In this document: positions 1 to 5,089 of the stretch, piece by piece | Numbering within the stretch: the stretch's first letter is position 1 | Layout of the letters: each line of letters opens with the position of its first letter | Assembly: GCA_019323525.1 (NCBI GenBank) | Contig: JAHWHD010000081.1 | Coordinates: 1-7,387 of the forward strand | DNA length: 7,387 bases | Origin: Candidatus Woesearchaeota archaeon | GTDB taxonomy: Archaea > Nanobdellota > Nanobdellia > Woesearchaeales > JAHWHD01 | Direction: 5' to 3' | The notes under the pieces: model-generated | The model's database searches: none | Told to the model about the DNA's origin: nothing | What the model saw: only the letters and a program-made list of their open reading frames with translations | Position numbers and translations under genes: made by a program

Positions 1-1
1 C

Positions 2-166
2 CACCTTCCTAAATCCTCATTATTGCTCCTAGTATCAGCTTTCGCAGGAAAAGAAACAATAGACAAAGCATACCAAGAAGCGATAAAAGAGAAGTACAGG
101 TTTTATTCTTTAGGAGATGCTATGCTTTTATCACGATCAGAGGAACAAACATCTCATCTGAACTAA
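2..166 (+). CDS. queA: QueA, tRNA S-adenosylmethionine ribosyltransferase-isomerase, C-terminal fragment
   Basis: Only the last 54 codons are present, and the frame is open to the window's left edge. The translation begins HLPKSSLLLLVSAFAG and continues through KYRFYSLGDAMLL, which matches the conserved QueA C-terminus (NFHLPKS...LVSAFAG...KYRFFSYGDAM). The family is normally about 340-350 residues, so roughly 85% lies upstream. Known family role: QueA transfers the ribosyl part of S-adenosylmethionine to preQ1 already inserted at position 34 of GUN-anticodon tRNAs, giving epoxyqueuosine. The tail after DAMLL (SRSEEQTSHLN, ending TAA at 164-166) overlaps the 3' end of the opposing phosphodiesterase-like gene by 47 bp. 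The frame carries no ATG before residue 41, so it is not a separate small gene. The next step of the same pathway (queH) is encoded about 1.1 kb away on the other strand. Confidence 0.9.
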   Translation, partial: HLPKSSLLLLVSAFAGKETIDKAYQEAIKEKYRFYSLGDAMLLSRSEEQTSHLN

Positions 167-1274
167 GACCGCCATGGTCACCATAGTTAAGACCATAACT
201 ACTTCGTTCTTCGCCTGGTGCTAAATCATAGAACGCATAATCATCATCAGGTATCAAGATATAATCACCTAACCTGTTCATTATATCCTTGTGATATTCA
301 AACAATCCAAAGAGTTTCAGATCAATAATCTCTTTACAAGTAAATATCTTACACTGAAGATTCATTTTAACATAATCAACAAACCGCTTCTCCTTACCTT
401 TCTTAACATGGCAATAACAATACCTCTGCTGGCCGTTCATTGTCCACTTCAAACATTCCTTTAGTTTAGGATGGTCCTCGATCCAGATCATTTTTTTATC
501 AGGAATATCTATCATCCCATGATCAGCAGTGACAATAACAATTGTGTCAGTGCCTTTAATACTGGAAACAAACTCCTTCAGCAGCCTGTCAAACATCTTA
601 AGATTATCCAGAACCTTTTTGCTCTTGCTCCTATAATCGTGCAACATATAATCATGCTCAGACCAGAGAGCAAACATAAACTTTCTTTTTTTATTTTCTG
701 TGATCACTGTTCTTATTTTATCAAACATATCCTTAGCATCATTGATACCAATACGTTTAGCATTGCCAGACAAAACAACATCTAACTCAGAGTCTACGAT
801 CTTTTTGTCAAAAAAAGTATAAGAGTCAATATCAACCCTGTTACAAATCGAATCAAAACCATAGATGCTCTTAATCTGCTTCATTTTAAACTTAGCATTT
901 CCTCTAGGTTTATTTCGCAAAGCGCGGACCATACCTTTAAGCTCTTTGATATACAAAGCATGCCCGATCATCCCATGCTCGCCAGCTGTCTGTCCTGTCA
1001 GGAAACAAGGGGCTGCAGCAGGAGATGTTGTTGGAAAGATTGAAGTTATCTTTCCTTTGCAATGCTTGCTCATAAACATCGTGTTACCATACTTCTTAAG
1101 ATAATTATAGCCAAGAGCATCAACCTGTAAAAGCAGGACATTCTTTGCCCTGATCTTGTCAGCATTTAACAGCTTCAAAGCTCCATACCTCGGCTTGCCG
1201 CCTAATGCTGTCTCTATAGAACTCATCAGATTGACGATGCTTCCATCCTTGTAGTTGGGATAATAGTCTTTCAT
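120..1274 (-). CDS. Alkaline-phosphatase-superfamily protein, nucleotide pyrophosphatase/phosphodiesterase type
   Basis: This 384-residue protein has no signal peptide or membrane segment and is probably cytosolic. All metal and nucleophile positions of the NPP (type I phosphodiesterase) family can be read: D52 in LLLQVDALG; the nucleophile Thr within FPTTSP (T82 or T83) followed by the LTGQTAGEHGM block; D208 and H212 in the DxxxH spacing; D251-H252 in TADHGM; and H367 in GDHGG. Family members hydrolyse phosphomono- or diesters with two zinc ions. The substrate here cannot be told, and phosphoglycerate mutase-like or phosphonate hydrolase roles are not excluded. The start ATG (1272-1274) has no Shine-Dalgarno but lies about 25 nt from a TTTAAATATT box, fitting a leaderless mRNA. 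It sits 31 nt after queH on the same strand, so read-through is also possible. Its 3' end overlaps queA by 47 bp, antisense. Confidence 0.85.
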   Translation of the reverse strand: MKDYYPNYKDGSIVNLMSSIETALGGKPRYGALKLLNADKIRAKNVLLLQVDALGYNYLKKYGNTMFMSKHCKGKITSIFPTTSPAAAPCFLTGQTAGEHGMIGHALYIKELKGMVRALRNKPRGNAKFKMKQIKSIYGFDSICNRVDIDSYTFFDKKIVDSELDVVLSGNAKRIGINDAKDMFDKIRTVITENKKRKFMFALWSEHDYMLHDYRSKSKKVLDNLKMFDRLLKEFVSSIKGTDTIVIVTADHGMIDIPDKKMIWIEDHPKLKECLKWTMNGQQRYCYCHVKKGKEKRFVDYVKMNLQCKIFTCKEIIDLKLFGLFEYHKDIMNRLGDYILIPDDDYAFYDLAPGEERSSYGLNYGDHGGLSSDEMFVPLIVIKA

Positions 1275-1294
1275 AATGAAATTCTATAGAATAT

Positions 1295-1304
1295 AATATT
1301 TAAA
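1295..1304 (-). promoter_or_regulatory. Archaeal TATA-like box for the phosphodiesterase-like gene
   Basis: On the minus strand this reads TTTAAATATT. Its centre lies about 25 nt before the ATG at 1274, the distance expected between a TATA box and the first transcribed base in archaea. The ATG has no Shine-Dalgarno, so the transcript may be leaderless. The box lies directly downstream of the queH stop codon (1306-1308). Confidence 0.5.
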
Positions 1305-1305
1305 C

Positions 1306-1845
1306 CTATCCCTTACTGAACTCGCACCCGCAATAACCCTGCCTGTACAAGCCAAGCTCTTTACTCATAACAATAGAATTGTTAAAACCACCCTTCTTCT
1401 TAAAATCAATCTCTAAGAATTTGATTTTTTTATTTTTGATTATTTCTTTTGATATTTCAAATATTTTTTTAGAATCTTTATGAGGACTTATAGTGAGTGT
1501 AGTTGTAAAACAATCAAAACCATTCTCAACACCAAACTCAATCGTCTTCCTCAAGCGTTGTTCATAACACTTCAAACAACGTAAACCTCCTTCTTTTTCA
1601 TTCTCTAAACCGTTAACAATAACACGAAACCCATTATTATCATAATCACCAACAACAAAGTCAACTCCCAAAGCATTACACACCTTAACAAACTCCTCTT
1701 TACGTTTAACATACTCATCCTCGGGTTCAATACAAGGGTTATAGAAATAACATGTTACTGAATAATCTTCTTTTAATCGTCTTATACTCTCTGTAGCACA
1801 AGGTCCGCAGCAAACATGCAAAATAACTTTACAGCCCTGCATCAT
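1306..1845 (-). CDS. queH: QueH, epoxyqueuosine reductase
   Basis: This 179-residue protein has the full length of the QueH (former DUF208) family. The signature cysteines are all visible: C12, C13 and C16 in HVCCGPC, C90 and C93 in RCLKC, and C172 and C174 in YCGC. The family blocks YFYNPCI, VGDYD, TTTLTISPHK and LYRQGYCGC are also present. QueH is an iron-sulfur metalloenzyme that reduces epoxyqueuosine in tRNA to queuosine, doing the same job as the unrelated cobalamin-dependent QueG. Two Met codons are in tandem (1843-1845 and 1840-1842). A GAGGAG at 1847-1852 lies 1 nt from the first and 4 nt from the second, so the second Met may be the real start. The gene follows the small membrane protein gene by 18 nt, or overlaps it if that gene is frameshifted, suggesting an operon. 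Queuosine genes are unexpected in an archaeon. Confidence 0.92.
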   Translation of the reverse strand: MMQGCKVILHVCCGPCATESIRRLKEDYSVTCYFYNPCIEPEDEYVKRKEEFVKVCNALGVDFVVGDYDNNGFRVIVNGLENEKEGGLRCLKCYEQRLRKTIEFGVENGFDCFTTTLTISPHKDSKKIFEISKEIIKNKKIKFLEIDFKKKGGFNNSIVMSKELGLYRQGYCGCEFSKG

Positions 1846-1939
1846 ACTCCTCTTTTAACCAACCTAGAAACTGCTGAGGATAAGACTCCTGTGAAAGTTC
1901 ATCCTCAAGAGTAGAACATAGAGTAACCTTTGTCTTCTC
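1829..1939 (-). pseudogene. Likely true C-terminus of the small membrane protein, reached by a -1 frame change
   Basis: The -1 frame relative to the preceding gene is blocked by TGA at 1952-1954 but then open to TAA at 1829-1831. From 1939 it encodes 36 residues beginning EKTKVTLCSTLEDELSQ and ending LGWLKEEYDAGL. This has the charge pattern of a normal soluble C-terminus and no Met, GTG or TTG start of its own. One extra G in the GGG at 1939-1941 would fuse it to ...DEVERAYG, giving about 130 residues from the Met at 2220. The fused gene would overlap queH by 17 nt, a common arrangement for translational coupling. A sequencing or assembly error, a genuine inactivating deletion and a programmed -1 frameshift all remain possible. 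Confidence 0.5.
1847..1852 (-). promoter_or_regulatory. Shine-Dalgarno of queH
   Basis: The minus strand reads GAGGAG, then T, then ATGATG. The spacing is 1 nt to the first ATG and 4 nt to the second, which favours the second Met (1842) as the start. A Shine-Dalgarno here, and its absence at genes preceded by a TATA box, supports queH being internal to a transcript. Confidence 0.55.
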
Positions 1940-2220
1940 CCATACGCTCTCTCAACTTCATCTTCCCGTACTCTGGGAACTGTCTTCAAGAGACCAACCA
2001 AAAAGCGTCCAGCTCCACTGGCAACAGCACCAGCAAAGGCAAATCCTTGAGTAGCTCCGACTAAAGCACCCAATGCAGCATAAGAACCAACATTCGTAAT
2101 CACAGCTTTACCTGTTTTGTAGAAATCATCCCATGCCTGCATATTCTTAGCACCCAATAGAGGGGTATCATACAGATGATAAGCGACTCTCTCTATCCAG
2201 GTCTTACGTCTATACGCCAT
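1864..2220 (-). CDS. Small glycine-rich membrane protein of unknown function, probably frameshifted
   Basis: I do not recognise this family. From the Met at 2220 (MAYRRKTW) it has 118 codons; in-frame Mets at 2241 and 2229 would add up to 7 residues. I prefer 2220 because a CTTTAAAAA box centres about 27 nt upstream, as at other starts here. A soluble charged N-terminus (about 1-38) is followed by a roughly 40-residue glycine- and alanine-rich hydrophobic stretch (VGSYAALGALVGATQGFAFA and on to FLVGLL). That could be two packed helices with GxxxG-like spacing, or a hairpin. The part after VREDEVERAYG looks non-coding in this frame (RRQRLLYVLLL..., TAG at 1864-1866). The -1 frame from there is open to 1829 and reads like natural protein, so the real C-terminus is probably different. 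The gene lies between the tRNA-Gly and queH on the same strand. Confidence 0.55.
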   Translation of the reverse strand: MAYRRKTWIERVAYHLYDTPLLGAKNMQAWDDFYKTGKAVITNVGSYAALGALVGATQGFAFAGAVASGAGRFLVGLLKTVPRVREDEVERAYGRRQRLLYVLLLRMNFHRSLILSSF

Positions 2221-2243
2221 ATACCCCATGAATAAAAACATTC

Positions 2244-2251
2244 TTTTTAAA
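2244..2251 (-). promoter_or_regulatory. TATA-like box for the small membrane protein gene
   Basis: The minus strand reads TTTAAAAA. Its centre lies about 27 nt from the Met at 2220, supporting that Met as a leaderless start over the upstream in-frame Mets at 2241 and 2229. A second AT-rich element, TATATTTT (2266-2273), overlaps the tRNA 3' end and lies about 28 nt from the Met at 2241, so the start is not settled. Confidence 0.35.
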
Positions 2252-2271
2252 GATTATTGAACTGGAAAATA

Positions 2272-2355
2272 TACGGCCGCCGAGATTCGAACCCGGATAA
2301 CGACCTATCTCCTTTGATTGGGAGGGTCGTATCATAACCATTAGATCACGGCCGT
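2272..2355 (-). tRNA. tRNA-Gly(CCC) with a 12-nt intron at 37/38
   Basis: The minus strand folds as a complete tRNA. Acceptor stem ACGGCCG/CGGCCGT has 7 pairs with discriminator A73. The D arm is ATC/GAT with GG in the loop. The anticodon stem CGACC/GGTCG is perfect, the variable loop is TTAT, and the T arm CCGGG-TTCGAAT-CTCGG has one G-U pair. Between the anticodon stem halves lie 19 nt rather than 7. Removing 2307-2318 leaves the normal loop CTCCCAA, giving anticodon CCC (2320-2322). No CCA is encoded: the 3' flank is TATTTT, which may also serve as the T-rich terminator. The A1-U72 pair is unusual, since tRNA-Gly normally has G1-C72. A TATA-like box lies about 28 nt upstream. The gene is divergent from the kinase gene. 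Confidence 0.9.
2307..2318 (-). other. Archaeal tRNA intron, 12 nt, relaxed bulge-helix-loop splice site
   Basis: The intron reads ATCAAAGGAGAT. Its GGAG pairs with positions 32-35 (CTCC) of the 5' exon to form the 4-bp central helix. This leaves a 3-nt bulge CA|A at the 5' site and AT|A at the 3' site. Both cuts fall after the second bulge base, exactly as the archaeal splicing endonuclease requires. Beyond the 5' bulge only a TCAAA loop remains, so there is no outer helix and the motif is the relaxed bulge-helix-loop form. The length is near the lower limit for archaeal tRNA introns. Confidence 0.8.
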
Positions 2356-2377
2356 GTCGAATCATCTTATAAAGCAG

Positions 2378-2388
2378 TAATATAAAAA
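2378..2388 (-). promoter_or_regulatory. TATA-like box of the tRNA-Gly gene
   Basis: The minus strand reads TTTTTATATTA, centred about 28 nt before the tRNA 5' end (2355). This places the start of transcription within a few bases of the mature 5' end. It lies in the 97-nt divergent region shared with the kinase promoter. Confidence 0.5.
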
Positions 2389-2410
2389 CCTTTGCAGAAC
2401 CATGCTCTCG

Positions 2411-2420
2411 AATATATAAA
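2411..2420 (+). promoter_or_regulatory. TATA-like box of the kinase gene
   Basis: AATATATAAA is centred about 37 nt before the ATG at 2453. This predicts a leader of roughly 10 nt (around CTGCGAAAAAGC) with no Shine-Dalgarno. Confidence 0.5.
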
Positions 2421-2452
2421 TCTTTAATAACATTTCTTAACTGCGAAAAAGC

Positions 2453-3511
2453 ATGCCAGAGATAATTATAGAAGACAATGAAGCTGACTTCTATCATCAA
2501 AGATATAAGTATGTGGACTCGCTCGGAAAAGGATGCTGGTTCAGGGTTGTTGATGCATATGACAAGGTTACAGGGCAAAGAGTCGCAGTCAAGATTCTTG
2601 ACCCTAACGAGATCGCAAAGAAACAGATGCTTGAGAGAAGAATCTCTGCTAAAGAAGCTGTGTTAAAAGCAGGCAAGTTCGGACAGCTTAAACCATGCTC
2701 AAACCTCTCCCCCACATTTATTGAAGTGCACGGACAAAAACTGATCGTGATAGAGCCGCTGTACAAAAGATTTCTTTCAGAATATTTAAACGAAAAAGCC
2801 CCGCACAAAAAGAGAAAATATTTAGGCAACGGCCTTGAAAAAAAGGAACTTGTAGAAATCGCTTCTGGCATTGCAAACGGACTTTGCGAATTGTTAAAGT
2901 ACTACAACCTGTCGCATTGTGATTTGAAACCTGACAATATAGCTTACGATGACAAGCCAGTAATCACTGACTTCGGCGCTGCAACAATCATCTCGCATTA
3001 CAGGCAAGAGGCGCCAAGAGACAACATGGGCTGTGTATATACACGAGAACCGCAGAGATTCATAAAAAGAGTAGTTCCTACAAAAAAATCAGACATATAC
3101 GCATTTGGCGCGCTCCTTCATCTGATGATAAAGGGTAAATACCCTTTTGAAGACGAACTAAACAAGCTCCTCGCGAGTAACGAACCTCAGAAAAAACTCG
3201 TACAATGGGCAGAGTCCATGCTTGTTATGCCTGAGCGATATGAACCTCCACGAGCAGAAGTATGGATGAAACTTGACCCTGACGACATAGGGCCAGACGA
3301 CATTAGCGAATATTCAACTTTAAACATATTTGAATTTGTACTCGCGTGCTTAGAAAAAGAGAAATTCTATCCAGATTTTAACGATAAGTTTAAAGAGTCT
3401 GTTCATGAAAAGATTCAAGGCATGCCTTTTTATAACACATTGGAGGGTTGCTTGCTGGGGATGATCGAATCTGCTGAAGAACTAAAGCAGGTACTTAAGC
3501 AAGACTCATAA
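2453..3511 (+). CDS. Eukaryotic-like (Hanks-type) Ser/Thr protein kinase, cytosolic
   Basis: The 352 residues contain a kinase domain from about residue 18. The glycine loop LGKGCWFRVV has G25 and G27, but Phe replaces the usual third glycine. The ATP-anchoring lysine is K47 in VAVKIL. The catalytic loop is HCDLKPDN with D157, K159 and N162, and DFG is at 173-175. An activation segment follows with an APE-like REPQRF (199-203), then KSDIYAFGALLHLMIKG with structural D214. The catalytic residues are intact, so it is predicted active. HRD is replaced by HCD, so it is a non-RD kinase, a class often active without activation-loop phosphorylation. There is no membrane helix or sensor domain. About 110 C-terminal residues beyond the core are charged and unassigned. 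The family phosphorylates Ser/Thr on proteins; the target is unknown and no phosphatase or FHA partner is in view. The gene ends 17 bp inside the opposing lipid kinase gene. Confidence 0.88.
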   Translation: MPEIIIEDNEADFYHQRYKYVDSLGKGCWFRVVDAYDKVTGQRVAVKILDPNEIAKKQMLERRISAKEAVLKAGKFGQLKPCSNLSPTFIEVHGQKLIVIEPLYKRFLSEYLNEKAPHKKRKYLGNGLEKKELVEIASGIANGLCELLKYYNLSHCDLKPDNIAYDDKPVITDFGAATIISHYRQEAPRDNMGCVYTREPQRFIKRVVPTKKSDIYAFGALLHLMIKGKYPFEDELNKLLASNEPQKKLVQWAESMLVMPERYEPPRAEVWMKLDPDDIGPDDISEYSTLNIFEFVLACLEKEKFYPDFNDKFKESVHEKIQGMPFYNTLEGCLLGMIESAEELKQVLKQDS

Positions 3512-4055
3512 TAAGAGCCGCTACAACAGCAACAGTCAAATTATCATACTTTCCAGGCGTGAACAGTTCTGTCAGTGTCGCTGCAAAGGCTCCTACCAAC
3601 ATAATACCCAGCTCTATAAATCCTGAAAAAAAAGCGATCAACCCTATAACAACACAAACAATCAACATACCTATACTTCCTTCAACATTCTTGTAACCAA
3701 GACTAAACTTACCGTACAACCGCCCTGCAAACATCGCAGCAACATTTCCGAACACTGAGAACAGCACAGCGATTATCGCAATATTCTTTGGAAAGAACAG
3801 CACTACTAAAAGGGTTGCAACAAGAAACCATGTAGCTGATGTCACGCCCTCTCTCTCGCTGTCTTTCAACAGGTAATCGTACTTTTTAAAGACCTTCCTG
3901 TTAAAGTTCCGGTTTTTCAATCTATATACGTCAAACACTATAAAGAGCACTAAAAAAACTCCTACCACTCCAAGCACCCATTCAACATCAACAAAAAAAT
4001 AGAGCACAGGAAATATAAGCCCTAGCAACCTCCACAACTTCCTATAAGGTTTCAT
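3495..4055 (-). CDS. CTP-dependent polyprenol/diacylglycerol kinase family membrane protein (SEC59/Dgk1/phytol kinase-like)
   Basis: This 186-residue integral membrane protein has about six hydrophobic segments (roughly 9-21, 26-42, 76-88, 91-110, 128-143, 147-160, with a final one at 173-185). It carries the family core: FGNVAAMFAGRLYGK (102-116) followed by KNVEGSIGM (122-130), and a C-terminal ATLTELFTPGKYDNLTV (159-175) equivalent to the family's E...DNLTVP block. Characterised relatives (dolichol kinase, yeast Dgk1, phytol kinase) transfer phosphate from CTP to a lipid alcohol in the membrane. Two core positions differ: the usual GD is GN (N104), and KSxEGS is KNVEGS. Activity or substrate may therefore differ. 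The N-terminal Arg/Lys-rich segment (YRKLWRL) lacks the His often found there. The start ATG is leaderless-like. The gene is divergent from the Tam41-like gene, which would act on its product type. A CDP-archaeol-synthase-type role is a less likely alternative. Confidence 0.75.
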   Translation of the reverse strand: MKPYRKLWRLLGLIFPVLYFFVDVEWVLGVVGVFLVLFIVFDVYRLKNRNFNRKVFKKYDYLLKDSEREGVTSATWFLVATLLVVLFFPKNIAIIAVLFSVFGNVAAMFAGRLYGKFSLGYKNVEGSIGMLIVCVVIGLIAFFSGFIELGIMLVGAFAATLTELFTPGKYDNLTVAVVAALIMSLA

Positions 4056-4078
4056 ATTTTCTATGATATACTTTCAAG

Positions 4079-4090
4079 TATTTAAAAATT
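4079..4090. promoter_or_regulatory. Shared bidirectional TATA-like element between the lipid kinase and Tam41-like genes
   Basis: TATTTAAAAATT is nearly self-complementary. Read on the minus strand, AATTTTTAAATA is centred about 28 nt from the lipid kinase ATG at 4055. Read on the plus strand, it is centred about 34 nt from the Tam41-like ATG at 4119, with a second AT-rich TTTATAAA (4111-4118) directly before that ATG. The 63-nt space holds no other convincing box and no Shine-Dalgarno for either gene. Confidence 0.45.
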
Positions 4091-4118
4091 ATTAAACTAC
4101 AGGGATATCCTTTATAAA

Positions 4119-5087
4119 ATGCTAGAAACATTGTTAGATGTTAATAGGCAACTTGTACTTGGATTTCAGGAAAGGTTCAAGGAAAACCTTGTAGCTGTGA
4201 TAGGCTATGGCTCGTTCTTCCAGCAAGGTCTTGAAACAAGGATACAAGAATTAACACCTCAACACTTTGATCCAGGTTCAAAAGAATGCATCAAGCCAGA
4301 CTTCATACTTGTCTATGAAGAGCCTGATAAGTTCTTTGAGGATTTAGGAGAACAAGCAAAATGGGATCAACCAACAAGACAAAAACAAAGAGAACTCAAT
4401 ACAACAATCAACTATTACAATTTTGAGACAGGACCTTTTGAAGTAGCGCTACCTAGAACCGCGACTGTAAAAATCCCTTACAAGATCGGAGTGATAAGCT
4501 TTGAAGGCCTGCAAAGAGGATGCAGCAGCGAATCAAACCTTTATCTTTCAGGAAGATTATCAAAAGTGCTCTACCCCCAACATATTAATCCTGGATACAA
4601 AGATGTAATCCCTGGGATACTCAGCCAGGTCCATAACATTTTTCTTAGCAAAGCAGTCAAATGGCTTCCTGATACATTCACAGGAGAAGAGCTGCTACTT
4701 GCATATGTTGGGATGTCTTACTACTCAGAAGCTTTCAGGTTTGATTTCATGAAAAAACCGCAGTCAATCCTGGACAATAGCAGGCCTGAATTAAAAGACA
4801 TGCTTCTTCCAGTGATCGAGGCATACCTTCACCAGCACCCAGAAATCTCCGTATTCTACAAAGGAGAGACAATACGTCCTGACGACATACAGGCTAATGA
4901 CCTTGAAGGCTACAAGTTCGCCAAACCCATTAAACATGTAGAAGACAGATTAGGCAATTTCATTGACTTTGTAAGCCACAACTATCACGCCTTAAGAACA
5001 ACATTAAAGCAATGGAGCACTAACAAAGCAGTCAGGGGAGATAACATAGGCTATATATGGAGAAAGGTAAAGAAGTTATTCTCTTAA
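4119..5087 (+). CDS. Tam41/Mmp37-type phosphatidate cytidylyltransferase (CDP-lipid synthase) homologue
   Basis: The 322 residues match mitochondrial Tam41 in length and motif order. They show a nucleotidyltransferase GYGS (29-32), an acidic PDF with D61 leading into VYEEPDKFFED, and INYY (97-100). Then come YKIGVISFEGL (121-131), NLYLSGRLSK (140-149), LPDTFTGEELLLAYVGMSYY (183-202) with EAFRFDF, and a basic aromatic C-terminal end (GYIWRKVKKLFS). Human Tam41 has the counterparts YGS, LDFVFTVDDP, IKYGVIS, NNLYIAGRLQK and LPESFSEEDLF...GLSYSGDFR. The known reaction of the family is CTP plus phosphatidate to CDP-diacylglycerol plus pyrophosphate, by a peripheral membrane enzyme. In an archaeon the lipid would presumably be an isoprenoid phosphate, or a scavenged acyl lipid. 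There is no transmembrane segment; the C-terminal helix may dock on the membrane. It ends 2 nt from the opposing permease gene. The neighbouring lipid kinase fits the same pathway. Confidence 0.85.
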   Translation: MLETLLDVNRQLVLGFQERFKENLVAVIGYGSFFQQGLETRIQELTPQHFDPGSKECIKPDFILVYEEPDKFFEDLGEQAKWDQPTRQKQRELNTTINYYNFETGPFEVALPRTATVKIPYKIGVISFEGLQRGCSSESNLYLSGRLSKVLYPQHINPGYKDVIPGILSQVHNIFLSKAVKWLPDTFTGEELLLAYVGMSYYSEAFRFDFMKKPQSILDNSRPELKDMLLPVIEAYLHQHPEISVFYKGETIRPDDIQANDLEGYKFAKPIKHVEDRLGNFIDFVSHNYHALRTTLKQWSTNKAVRGDNIGYIWRKVKKLFS

Positions 5088-5089
5088 TT

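Noticed and set aside
471..785. 104-codon plus-strand open frame
   Set aside because: It is antisense to the phosphodiesterase-like gene, whose catalytic motifs are intact, and it has no recognisable domain or start signal.
865..1104. 79-codon plus-strand open frame with a Cys/Pro-rich product
   Set aside because: It is the reverse of the conserved FPTTS/GEHGM region of the phosphodiesterase-like gene and has no motifs of its own.
1905..1976. Alternative +1 frame ending EYGKMKLRERMGEDKGYSMFYS as the C-terminus of the small membrane protein
   Set aside because: It also looks protein-like, but reaching it requires abandoning the good REDEVERAYG stretch, and it ends 60 nt before queH. The -1 extension is longer and more convincing. 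I cannot fully exclude this one.
2210..2578. 122-codon minus-strand open frame
   Set aside because: It runs through the tRNA-Gly gene, two promoters and the start of the kinase gene, so it cannot be a normal gene.
2497..2871. 124-codon minus-strand open frame
   Set aside because: It is antisense to the kinase glycine loop and lysine region and has no family resemblance.
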